A stretch of DNA of 64,000 nucleotides. Source: Verrucomicrobiota bacterium (GTDB lineage Bacteria > Verrucomicrobiota > Verrucomicrobiia > Limisphaerales > J093). The notes under the pieces were generated by a model, which was not told where the DNA came from, ran no database searches, and was given only the letters and a program-made list of their open reading frames with translations. Each line of letters begins with the position of its first letter. Positions within the stretch are counted from its first letter, which is position 1. Below, one piece after another: positions 18,514 through 28,200 of the stretch. The stretch lies in NCBI GenBank assembly GCA_022710935.1, contig JAKLFY010000011.1:1-64000 (forward strand). Reading direction: 5' to 3'. Both the position numbers and the translations under genes were made by a program.

Positions 18514-18946
18514 TTGAAGCAGGGGGCAAACCATAGTCTTGACCCAGCAGGATGAGCCTGGCGGTTCTGGCCCAATGCCACGCAAGCCGCAAATCGAGTT
18601 TCCCGGGGGGTGATCGACCATCCGCCTTCGCTCCGGCTACGGCGAGGCAAGCGTCATGAGCCGCGGGGATCGGCGGGAGCACATTGTCCGTGATGACGTC
18701 GATCGGCAGGACTCCCTCGAGACGTCAGCCGAGACCTGTCAGAAGGCGTTTTCAGGTGCCTGCCTCTGGCCTGATGGGCAATCGCTCTCATCTGGCGGTG
18801 GAAACGCCGGAGGCAAACTCGGTGGCGGGAATGCGCTGGCTCCTGAGCCCCGTACACCATCCGGCGCAATCACCGGCACGGTGTGATCCCTGTCTCCACC
18901 CGCGCCTGAGGCGGAACTACTACCGCGGGATGTCAGCGGCGCAGTG
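18514..18946. other. Intergenic, nothing recognised
   Basis: Several short open frames on both strands, none with a recognisable domain or start. It separates the broken GH95-like gene from the convergent pRiA4b ORF-3 gene. Confidence 0.5.
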
Positions 18947-20236
18947 TCACTCGCCGGGTTCGGGATACTGTTCCGGTGCTGTGCCCGCCGATTCAAGCAC
19001 CGCTGGCTGCTTCAGCCGGCAAGGACCAGCCTCGACGGCCTCGAGGCGAACCACGAATTGCCAATAATCTCCGTAGTCAAACGTGAAGCGCATCTCACCT
19101 TTGACCGCCAGGTCGGTCTCGGCCACGGCAATCTCCGGCGTGTACGGGCCTTCGTCGGTGTACGGATGGTTATAGACTCGGTTCTTGCCGCGCTGGTCGC
19201 GGTAGCGGAAGTCGTGCAAGTGGTCGTCATCCAAGTTGAACGCTTTGAGGATCGCTCCTGCCAGTCCATCCAGCGAGGTGTCGGGCGGCACGGCGAGCCG
19301 GCGCCAGATGCTACCGCCTCCTCCACGCCATCCGGCGAGGGTGACCTTGAAGAGGTGCGTTCCCGATCTGACCTCGCGATTCGGGCGCGTGTACACAGTG
19401 CGCCACTCGGGGAAGTAGGGCTGGAAGACACGCTGAAGGACCCCGAACGGTGCCTCCGCGCCATTGGCACGCGACGATTCGTCCGGCTCCTCTTCGGGCT
19501 CGTCTTCCGCTTCATCCACTCGCTCAACTTCCTCTTTCCAGAACTCGAGCAACGCCCAGGTGACCGCCGTTCCCCAGGGGGTGAGCCGGGCGCCGCCAAC
19601 GAGCCAGCCGCGCCCCCCCCAATCCCTCCGTTCCTTTGCCAGAACCGGCCGCGGACGGATCTCAATCAGACCCAACTGCTGTTGGACGAACAGAGTCCAC
19701 GGCGGAAGCAGACCCTGAGGGCCAAAAGTGTAGGCGGACTCGTAATGGTCGAAACTACGCCAGCGGTCGCTCAAGTGGCCCAGGAATGCTGCGATCGTTT
19801 CGAAAGGCTCCGCCTCCTCGCGCGTGCGGTGGCCCCCGATCACGGAGGACTGAGCCTCGAAGAGCAGAGCCTCGAGCAAGGCAAAGTACTGCTCCGTGGA
19901 GTTCAGCCCGCGCCACGCATTCCAGGCCGCCGGACACACCATCAAACGATTCCCTTTGACCTGGAGCAGTTCCATCACGCGCAGCAGAATGAAGACCCCG
20001 GCCAGGTTCGGGTAGTCCCGGAGCAGGGCCCGTTTCAACGCCAATTGAATGGGATAGCTTGCCTGCCGGTTCAGTTCCGGGAGTCGTTCGACCGGCAAGC
20101 TGGCGTTCCGGCTCTTGACGGCAATGCCCTCAGGGCCGACGAACTCGATGAGACTCGCGACATCCTTTAGAATGGTGCCGGGCTGAGCTGGTGCAACCTG
20201 CTGCTCGGTCAGGACCCGTTGGCACTGATCGGCCAT
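18947..20236 (-). CDS. Plasmid pRiA4b ORF-3 family protein
   Basis: 429 residues. The ATG at 20236 has an excellent ribosome-binding site (GGAGGAAA about 10 nt upstream), so I prefer it to 20287. The C-terminal 170 residues are the pRiA4b ORF-3 domain: HLFKVTLAGWRGGGGSIWRR, LAVPPDTSLDGLAGAILKAF, DDDHLHDF and FTFDYGDYWQFVVRLE. The N-terminal 230 residues are an uncharacterised helical part with an acidic linker (EAEDEPEEEPDES). This family occurs on plasmids and chromosomes, often as a passenger of mobile elements. Its function is unknown. Confidence 0.8.
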   Translation of the reverse strand: MADQCQRVLTEQQVAPAQPGTILKDVASLIEFVGPEGIAVKSRNASLPVERLPELNRQASYPIQLALKRALLRDYPNLAGVFILLRVMELLQVKGNRLMVCPAAWNAWRGLNSTEQYFALLEALLFEAQSSVIGGHRTREEAEPFETIAAFLGHLSDRWRSFDHYESAYTFGPQGLLPPWTLFVQQQLGLIEIRPRPVLAKERRDWGGRGWLVGGARLTPWGTAVTWALLEFWKEEVERVDEAEDEPEEEPDESSRANGAEAPFGVLQRVFQPYFPEWRTVYTRPNREVRSGTHLFKVTLAGWRGGGGSIWRRLAVPPDTSLDGLAGAILKAFNLDDDHLHDFRYRDQRGKNRVYNHPYTDEGPYTPEIAVAETDLAVKGEMRFTFDYGDYWQFVVRLEAVEAGPCRLKQPAVLESAGTAPEQYPEPGE

Positions 20237-20436
20237 CGCGTTCCATTTCCTCCAGGCTCTGCCGTCGGAGTGGTAGAGTGACAACATGCGCTTTCCCTTT
20301 CATCGAGTCCCTTCGATCGTATTCCCAGGAAGCAGGCAAGGAAATGAGAAAGATCCGGTCACGCAAATGTGGCTCTCAGTGGCTCACGGAGCCGCCGCTC
20401 CGCCACCGGTCGAACACCGCGCGGATTCGGGCCAGT

Positions 20437-20785
20437 TGGATGGCGACGTGCTTCCCCTTCCTCATCGCGGCAATCGCAATGGTGGCGTGGAGATGATCCG
20501 GCGTCATGACCTCGACCGCATCCAGGTCCTTCTCCCCCTCGAGCAACTGACGGAAGTCGGCATACGCGGCACAGCCCTTGAACTGTCCCGAAGGCCGCCG
20601 CTGGGCGTAGCCCGCCTCGACAATGGCCTGGCCATTGTCCCGCAGCCGATGAGGCAGATGTTGAACTTCTCGCTTGGAGCGACATGCCCCGCCCCGCGCA
20701 GCACGTGCCGCGGCACCATGGTGAAGGCGGCCGCCGACGCAGCCGCGCCACTGAGGAATGTGCGTCGGTTCATTTGTGTTTTCAT
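20437..20785 (-). pseudogene. Gfo/Idh/MocA oxidoreductase remnant
   Basis: From ATG 20785: a Tat signal ([15 protein letters not shown]) and [11 protein letters not shown], the start of the Rossmann fold. The frame then changes near 20640 to [16 protein letters not shown]...[16 protein letters not shown]...GKHVAIQ. About 60-70 residues are missing at the switch compared with the family, and everything after the NAD domain is absent. It lies 13 bp behind the intact relative at 20799-22262, so this was a two-gene unit. Confidence 0.75.
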
Positions 20786-20798
20786 GGTTGCAGACGAT

Positions 20799-22262
20799 CT
20801 ACACGTTCCTGGCATCAGGCACCTGGAATCCAGGGCGATTGGCGTCCTTCAGCAGTTCGTTGGCTTCAGTCGCGAATTCACCCGTATGTCGTTCGGTTTG
20901 AGGATCGAAGGCCAGCCACGGGCCCACCATATACTGATTTCCGTCTTCCGGAACGCCGACACCCTTGCTCATGACCTCGTGGAGCTTCATGAAATGCTCG
21001 TAGGCGTCTTTGTTGTCGCCAAACCGGCCGGCCTTGGCATTGAAAGGGACGCCTTTGCCCAGGCGATACGAGTTGTTCATGAGATGGCCCAGGACACAAC
21101 TGTGGTGGGCATCGACAGCATTGCCGTTGGCCATTTGGGGGTCGCCGGCTCGACAGGCTGCGATGAAGCTGCCGAACTGTCCGCCCGGGGTGACCTGCCC
21201 GTTCGGGACCTCGATCTTCTCCCCCTGGTCGCTGCCCTTGGGATAGTACTGTCCGCCGATGATCCTGCCGCCATCCTCGAAGTAGTACTCGTTCTCGACC
21301 TGGCGCCGGTAGCCGTCATAGTTGACGTTGCGAACGTTGAAGAACACGTACTGTCCGTTGGGATACTCCGCTATGCCCAACATCGTGTTCGGGGTTTCCC
21401 CCTGATCGTTCCAGAGAAAGCGTCCGCCGATCGCCATGGCGCGGATCGGGTTGGTCAATCCCTTGTCCAGGGCCCAGTAAGCCATGTCGAGTTGGTGGGT
21501 CCCCTGGTTGTTGAGGTCACCGTTGCCGGTCTCCCAGAACCAGTGCCAGTTGTAGTGAACGTAGTTGGCGTGGTAGGCGTCGATCCTCGCTGGGCCGCGC
21601 CACAGGTTCCAGTCCAGATGAGCCGGGGGAGCGGAGGGGCTCTTGAAGCCGATGGTGTCGCGCGGTTTGCAGCAGTAGCCGTATGAGATCTTCAGCTTGC
21701 CGAACTTGCCGGACCGGATGAGTTCGTGCAGGCCGGCGTTCTTCGCACTGCTGCGGCTTTGCGTGCCGTGCTGGATGACCACGCCGTGCTTCTTCTGCGC
21801 CTCGACCACGACGCGCCCCTCCTGGACATCGTGGCTCATGGGCTTTTCCACATACACGTGCTTGCCGGCCTGGGCCGCCCAGATCGTCATCAGCGAATGC
21901 CAGTGGTTCGGCGCGGCAATCGAAATGGCGTCCAGGCTCTTGTCTTCCAGCGCTTTCCGCACATCCGCCACCCCCTTGCAGGCAAACCTGTCCCCGGTCT
22001 TCTCCTTCACGTACGCCAGCCGCTGTGCCAGCACCTGCTCGTCCGGATCGATCAGGCAGGCGAGTTCCACGTTCTTCTGGCCCAGCCAGGCATTAACGTG
22101 ACCGCCGCCTTGGCCATGCACGCCGGCGACCGCGATGCGCAGACGGTCATTGGCGCCCAAGACCTTCGCGGTGGATCCGGTGCCGCAGACGATGAATGTC
22201 GTTCCGGCGGCCAGTGAATGTCTCAGGAATGTGCGTCGATTGATGTGGTGCATATGCGTCAT
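20799..22262 (-). CDS. Tat-exported Gfo/Idh/MocA family oxidoreductase
   Basis: 487 residues and apparently complete. Tat signal NRRTFLRHSLAAGTTF, Rossmann fold LRIAVAGVHGQGGGHVNAWL, then AAPNHWHSLMTIWAAQAGKH, YVEKPMSHD (the EKP motif) and the beta-sheet domain with WRGPARIDAYHANYVHYNWH and GNGDLNNQGTHQLDMA. This exported subgroup, common in Planctomycetes and Verrucomicrobia, binds NAD(P) before export. It is thought to oxidise or reduce sugars and other polyols, or to cleave glycosides by a redox mechanism. Starts at 22262 or 22253. Confidence 0.85.
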   Translation of the reverse strand: MTHMHHINRRTFLRHSLAAGTTFIVCGTGSTAKVLGANDRLRIAVAGVHGQGGGHVNAWLGQKNVELACLIDPDEQVLAQRLAYVKEKTGDRFACKGVADVRKALEDKSLDAISIAAPNHWHSLMTIWAAQAGKHVYVEKPMSHDVQEGRVVVEAQKKHGVVIQHGTQSRSSAKNAGLHELIRSGKFGKLKISYGYCCKPRDTIGFKSPSAPPAHLDWNLWRGPARIDAYHANYVHYNWHWFWETGNGDLNNQGTHQLDMAYWALDKGLTNPIRAMAIGGRFLWNDQGETPNTMLGIAEYPNGQYVFFNVRNVNYDGYRRQVENEYYFEDGGRIIGGQYYPKGSDQGEKIEVPNGQVTPGGQFGSFIAACRAGDPQMANGNAVDAHHSCVLGHLMNNSYRLGKGVPFNAKAGRFGDNKDAYEHFMKLHEVMSKGVGVPEDGNQYMVGPWLAFDPQTERHTGEFATEANELLKDANRPGFQVPDARNV

Positions 22263-22811
22263 ATGAAAACAGTGGGTTGAGCGTTTGACCGAAAGTGTGT
22301 ATTCGCGAAATTCGTTGTCGAGCCGTCATTTCGCGAGAGCAAACGCATGGGCGCATCTCAGTCCATTTCAATCGTCAGGGGCGGATGCGAGAGGAGCGCG
22401 GAATTCATTCCGCTCAAACACGGCAACGGCACGGTGCTGCGGATTCAAGTCCGCGCTCCCAGGAAGGTTCATGGGGAGAGGGGAGTTGTCCTGCGGGACA
22501 TGCCCAGGGCACATGAACCCGGGAGCGCCGGCATCCCTGCCGGCGTGTCGGTTCTGGACCATTCTTCTCGCCGGCAGGGATGCCGGCGCTCCCAGTGCAG
22601 GTTCATGGAGAGGAGCACGGTGACTTGTTCGCGTGGCTCGAACTGAACCGCGAAATACCCGAAACACGCGAACCCGGCGCCGTAATGGAAAAGCACTCCT
22701 CCTTCCTTATCGCGTGTTTGGCGTGGTTGGCGGGCACCTTTGAGGAACCTGAACCTGGTCACAACCGAATTCCTGACTCGCCCCCGGCAAACGGATCTGG
22801 CATCAAGAGCC
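22263..22811. other. Intergenic with inverted-repeat element
   Basis: No coding sequence is supportable. It holds the palindromic element at 22512-22607 and an extra GGTTCATGG at 22466. Its last 30 bp form the leader shared with the gene at 39732. Confidence 0.6.
22512..22607. repeat. Large inverted repeat, REP/MITE-like
   Basis: The arms GGGAGCGCCGGCATCCCTGC+CGGC (22521-22544) and its exact reverse complement (22570-22593) are 24 bp and perfect, with a 25-nt loop. CATGAACC (22512-22519) and GGTTCATG (22600-22607) extend the symmetry outside the arms. The arm itself is partly palindromic (GCCGGC). It would form a very stable hairpin and has the look of a mobile REP doublet. Confidence 0.85.
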
Positions 22812-25190
22812 ATGCGCAACATCCGGGTCAGACGTCGAGCCAGCGGTCTGCTCTTCGCCATCCTCAGTGCGGGGCGCCTCATGGCGACGGCGATGGCCGC
22901 CCCGGACGCCGACGATTTCTCCTGGGTGCGCGGGGCGAATTTTGTGCCGTCCTATGCCCGGAACGACGTGCAGATTTGGATGGATTACGATCCCGCTGTC
23001 GTGGACCGCGAACTGGGCTACGCGGCGAAGCTCGATCTCAATTGCGTCCGCGTTTTCCTCCAGGTGGCCGTCTATGAACGTGACCCGCGGCGGTTCCTCG
23101 ACAACTTTGAGAGCTTCCTGAGTCTCTGCGCCAAACACCGCCTCCAGATGATGCCGGTGCTGTTCGATTCCTGCTTCGGCGAGTTCCCCGATCTCGAGAC
23201 GTATCGCCACAAAGACTGGATGGCCTGTCCCGGACAGAATCGACTCGGCCCCGAGCATTGGCCCGCAATGCAGAAGTATGTCGCGGACGTGGTTGGCGGC
23301 CACAGGGCGGACCCGCGCATCGTGATGTGGGACGTGATGAACGAGCCGACGTGCACCTCGTTTTACAAGAAGCTCGAAGACAAGGAAGCCATCCACACGT
23401 TTCTGAAGCAGGCGCTGGCCTGGGTTAAAGCGCAGCAACCGAGCCAGCCGCGCACGGTCGGCCTGATGCACAGCCAGGAACTCGAGCTGGTGCAGGACGA
23501 CGTCGAGGTGCTCGGGTTCCACAATTACCGCGGGGACCTGCGCGAAGACATCCGCCGCGTCCAGGAACTGGGGCGAAAGCTGGGCAAGCCGGTCCTCATC
23601 AACGAAGTGGTCATGCGCCCGCGGCAGCCGTTCGACTTCGCCATGCCGATCCTGCGCGAGGAGAAGATCGGCTGGGTGTTCTGGGAACTGATGTTCGGCA
23701 AGACGCAGTTCACGCGCGACGCCAATTCGATCCAGGGCCTGCTCTATCCCGACGGGACCTGCCGCGACGCGCGCGAAGTCGCCGCCGTGATGAATCTCAG
23801 CATCGAGGAAGCGGTCCGGCTCTTCCCGCAACCGCGTCCGGCCCCGCCGCCGCTGCCCGGCGAAGTCATGCCCGCGCCGCGCATGTTGTTCGGCGACGAT
23901 ACCCGGCATGGCCGCCCCTTTGCCAAAGACCCGTGCGTCCTCCGTCTCGGGGATCGTTACCTGATGTATTACTCGATGGCGCCGTCCACCAACAGAGCCG
24001 CGCCCAAAGGCTGGGCCATCGGCATCGCCGAGAGCCGCGACCTGGTGCAGTGGAAGAAGGCCGGCGAGATCCTCCCCGAACAAGCCTGCGAACAGAATGG
24101 CCTGGTGAACGGCAAAGCCCTGCTGCTTGGCGGCAAGGTTCACCTGTTCTACAACACCTACGGCAACGGAAAGAACGATGCCCTCTGCCACGTTGCTTCC
24201 GACGATGGGCTGAAGTTCACGCGCAATCCCGGCAATCCCATCCTGCGTCCCACAGGCGACTGGAACTCCGGGCGCGCGATCGACTGCGACGCCTTCGCGT
24301 TTGCCGGCAAGCTCTGGCTCATCTACGCCACGCGCGATCCCTCGATGCAGACGCAGATGCTCGTCGCTGCGACGGCCGACCTGAAGAGCGACTTTGGCCG
24401 CGATGCGTGGACCCCCGTAGGTGACGGCCCCATTCTCAAGCCGGAATTGCCTTGGGAGACCCGCTGCATCGAAGCCCCCTCTGTGATCCAGCGTGGGAAT
24501 ACGCTCTATCTCTTCTATGGCGGCGGCTACAACAACGACCCGCAGCAAATTGGCTGCGCCACCAGCACCGATGGTCTGCACTGGACGCGGCTGCATCGCG
24601 AACCCCTCATTCCCAACGGCCAACCCGGAGATTGGAACTCGAGCGAGACGGGTCACCCCGGCATCTTCACCGACACCGACGGCCGGACGTACCTCTTTGT
24701 GCAAGGCAACAACGACAAAGGCCGCACCTGGTTCCTTTCCGCCTACGAAATCGACTGGCGCCAAGGCCGCCCCGCCGTCGTATGGGACTCGGGCAAGTTT
24801 CCGATGAAACGTCCCGGCCCGGCGGCGCACAGCGAAGGCGGCATCGCCTTCTCGCCCGGTTGGACCTGCTGGCGCGGCGAAGGTCCACGCGGTGGCGGAC
24901 TGCATTACGCAAACACCGCCGGCGCGACTGCGACGTGGGAGACGACAGGAGGCGATGTGACGCTCATCCACAAAGTCGGCCCCGATTGCGGCCTCGCCCG
25001 GGTGCTGATTGACGGCCAGCCCGCAACTCAGGCCGAATTCGACACCTACGCGCCAATCGTCGAGTGGAATCACCGCCGCGTGCTGGCCACCAACCTTCCG
25101 CCGCGCCGGCACGTGGTCACCGTCGTCACGTTGGGCCAGAAGAACGAGAGGTCTTCCGACCGGTATGTGCAGATTGTGGGATTCGAATGA
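22812..25190 (+). CDS. Exported GH5-like glycoside hydrolase fused to a GH43-like beta-propeller
   Basis: 792 residues from ATG 22812, with a basic N-region and hydrophobic core ending AMAA. Residues about 35-340 form a GH5-type barrel: LNCVRVFLQ, WDVMNEP with the acid/base Glu, GFHNYRGD, VLINEVVM with the nucleophile Glu, and GWVFWELM. From about 370 a five-bladed propeller of the GH43/GH130 kind follows: DPCVLRLGDRYLMYYSM, ESRDLVQWKKAGEI, DAFAFAGKLWLIYA and GHPGIFTDTDGRTYLF. Two catalytic modules in one chain suggest concerted attack on one polysaccharide. The leader before the ATG is nearly identical to that of the gene at 39732. Confidence 0.8.
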   Translation: MRNIRVRRRASGLLFAILSAGRLMATAMAAPDADDFSWVRGANFVPSYARNDVQIWMDYDPAVVDRELGYAAKLDLNCVRVFLQVAVYERDPRRFLDNFESFLSLCAKHRLQMMPVLFDSCFGEFPDLETYRHKDWMACPGQNRLGPEHWPAMQKYVADVVGGHRADPRIVMWDVMNEPTCTSFYKKLEDKEAIHTFLKQALAWVKAQQPSQPRTVGLMHSQELELVQDDVEVLGFHNYRGDLREDIRRVQELGRKLGKPVLINEVVMRPRQPFDFAMPILREEKIGWVFWELMFGKTQFTRDANSIQGLLYPDGTCRDAREVAAVMNLSIEEAVRLFPQPRPAPPPLPGEVMPAPRMLFGDDTRHGRPFAKDPCVLRLGDRYLMYYSMAPSTNRAAPKGWAIGIAESRDLVQWKKAGEILPEQACEQNGLVNGKALLLGGKVHLFYNTYGNGKNDALCHVASDDGLKFTRNPGNPILRPTGDWNSGRAIDCDAFAFAGKLWLIYATRDPSMQTQMLVAATADLKSDFGRDAWTPVGDGPILKPELPWETRCIEAPSVIQRGNTLYLFYGGGYNNDPQQIGCATSTDGLHWTRLHREPLIPNGQPGDWNSSETGHPGIFTDTDGRTYLFVQGNNDKGRTWFLSAYEIDWRQGRPAVVWDSGKFPMKRPGPAAHSEGGIAFSPGWTCWRGEGPRGGGLHYANTAGATATWETTGGDVTLIHKVGPDCGLARVLIDGQPATQAEFDTYAPIVEWNHRRVLATNLPPRRHVVTVVTLGQKNERSSDRYVQIVGFE

Positions 25191-25247
25191 GCGGGTCCGT
25201 CACTCTGCGTTGGTACGCCATGCTGTCTTCCGCTACAGTCCGGCGAC

Positions 25248-28200
25248 ATGAAATCGCCGCCCTTTATACGTTTGATCCCCTTGGTTCACGCCTTGGCCGC
25301 CCCGTGGCTGCTCTGCGGCACTTGGCAAGCGGATGCGGACACCGCGTTCGATGCCCCCGGCAACTTCAATCCCATCGTGCCCGGCTACTTCGCCGACCCG
25401 ACGATCAAGAAGTTCGGCGACACCTTCTACCTTTACGCCACCACTGACGGCAACGGCGGGGGGCGCGGGCCGGCGACGGTCTGGGTTTCCTCGAACTTCG
25501 TGGACTGGGTGCTGGTGCCGATGAACTGGCCCACCACGCCGCACTACTGGGCGCCCGACGTGGTCAAGCGCCCCGATGGCCGCTACTACCTCTTCTACAA
25601 CCAACCCTGCAACACTTTCGCCGGAGCCTCCGACATGCCCATCGGCCCCTGGACGCCGCTCACGCCGGGCGACGGGCTCGTCATCGAGGATCGTTTGGTC
25701 AAGGACGTCATCACGCTCGACACCCAGTTCTTCGAGGACAAGGACGGCACGCTCTACGGTCACTGGGGCACATGGGGCATCTTCCCGAATAGCGGCTGCG
25801 GCTGGGGCGTGTTCAACGCGGACATGAAATCCTTCGCGCGGCTCGGCATGATTCCGAACACGCAGGCCAAGGACTTCTTCGAAGCGCCGTTCATGATCGA
25901 GCGCAACGGCGTTTACTACTTCACCTATTCCTCCGGCTCGTGCCACGACGCCAGCTATCGCGTGCAATACGCCGTCAGCGACAAGCCCGACGGCGAATTC
26001 AAGATGGGGCCCAACAATCCCATCCTCGCCACGAGCGCCGACGGCAAGGTCCACGGTCCCGGGCATCACTCGATTCTCCAGCAGGGCGACGAGTACTTCA
26101 TCGTCTATCACCGGCACGACATTCCGGTGACGCCGAACGGCATGCACCGGCAGATTTGCGCCGACCGCCTGGTCTTCGAGCGCGATGGGGTGATCAAGAA
26201 GATCGAGTCGACGCACCAGGGCATCGGCGCGCTCGGCCCCAAGTCGCCGCGTTTGAACCTCGCGTTGACGAAGAAGGTCACCGCCTCGTCGTGTTACCAG
26301 GACACGCTCCGCCATCACGAATACAGGCCCGAATACGCCGTGGACGACAATAACGCCACGCTCTGGCGGCCGGGGAACAACCGCGCGGGAAACTGGCTGA
26401 CGGTCGATCTCGGTTCCGCCCAGCGCGTGCGCCGCACGACCACGCAGTTCGAATACGGCACCTGGTTCTACCAGTATCTCATCGAGTCCTCGCTTGATGG
26501 CCGGACGTGGAAGACCTTCGCCGATCGCCGGCAAAACACCCGCTGGGGCAGTCCGATGGTCGACGACGGCGACGCCGAGGCGCGCTACCTGCGCCTGACG
26601 GTGACCGGCACCGAGTTGCCGGGCTTGTTCGGCGCGGTATGGAATTTCAAAGCGTACACCGACGCGCCCGCTGATCCGCTGCTCGCCATGGCGGACAAGG
26701 CGTTTGCCGAATTCATCGCCTCCAAACCTCCTAGCAGCCGAGGCAACGAGGCTCAAACCTCATCGGCGCAGAGCCAGAGCCTTCTAACGTCGGCTGCTAC
26801 TCAGCCTCTCATCCACCTCGATGTCGCCGGACTCCAACTCGGCACACCCATTACGGCTTGGACTAATCAGGGCACGCTTGGCGGGGACTTCCGCGGCCGC
26901 GAGACCAAGCCCGTCGTGGACATGGCCGGCGGACGCAAAGCCGTCCGGTTCTCCGGCAAGCAGATGCTCACCGCCTCATTCCGGGCGCCCCGATCGCTCG
27001 CGGGTAACAGCAGTTTCACCGTGGCGGCGTGGGTGAACAATCCGGAGATTGGTGAAAGCGAATGCCTCATCAGTTGGGCTGGACGCGGCGGGCCGGATGC
27101 CACCACGGCGCAATTCGGCTACGGTACGCATCCTGAATTTGGCGCGGTCGGTCACTGGGGATTTGCGGACATGGGCTTTCGCGGCGCGCCAGCCGAAGCC
27201 GGGCAATGGCACCATCTGGCGGTGGTCTTCGACGGCGTCATCGAGCGTGTCTATGTGGACGGGCAACTCAACAACTCCGAGGCCAAGATGCTGCTCATGC
27301 ACGAAGGGCGGCCTGTCTATGTGGGTGCGTCCGAGCCCGGCTCCGAATACTTCGATGGTTCCCTCGCCGCGTTGCGCGTTTACGACGGCGCATTGAGCGA
27401 GTCCGAGGTGAAGAACCTGGCCGCCGATGAACCATCCGCCGACGTGCTCGTTCACGTGGACTCGGCCAAGCTTGACTACGGCCCGCTCCAGTCGTGGGCC
27501 AACAACGGCTCGCTCGGTGGAGCCTTCATCGGCGAGAAAGCGCCGGTCGTGGCGGATGTAAACAGCCGCATTGCGCCACGCTTTGCATCGAGCCAATCGC
27601 TCGAACTCGCAGCCGAAAGTGCCGTGACCCTTGGAGATTTCACCCTGCTCGCCGGGATCATCAATCCTTCACTGGAAGAGCCGGAATCGGCCGTGGAGTT
27701 CATTGATGGCGAGGCCAAACATCACGCGCTCCTGCCGACACCGCCCGCGGGAGGCTGGCACCAACTGGCGTTGGTTTACTCTGGCGGCCGTGGCGCCTTC
27801 TTCATCAATGGCGGTCCGACGCGAACGAGTCTGCCGCCGCCGCCCAAGACGCTGAAGGCCGTCCGACTCGGTGGACAGCCGCCGTTTAGCGGGGCTTTCA
27901 CGCGCGTGCAACTGTTTCGGCGAGCGCTCTCGGCCGAAGAGGTTTCCCAACTGCACGCGCTCTGGAAGCAGGAGTGGCGGACGCCCGCGCCGAATCCCGC
28001 CGCCTTTGCGCAAAAGCCCGCCGCGCTGTGGCCGACGGCGGTGGCCATGACCGCCGAGCGCGGGCGATCGGATCTTGGCAGCGTCGAGTATCTCTTCACC
28101 GAAACCACCCGCCACGCGGGCGCGAGCAGCAGCGGTTGGACTCCCAATGCGTTCTTCCTCGACGACGGACTGCAACCCAACACTCGCTATGCATATACCG

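Noticed and set aside
22803-25112. 769-codon open frame on the minus strand
   Set aside because: Antisense shadow of the GH5/GH43-like gene; no start signal and no domain.
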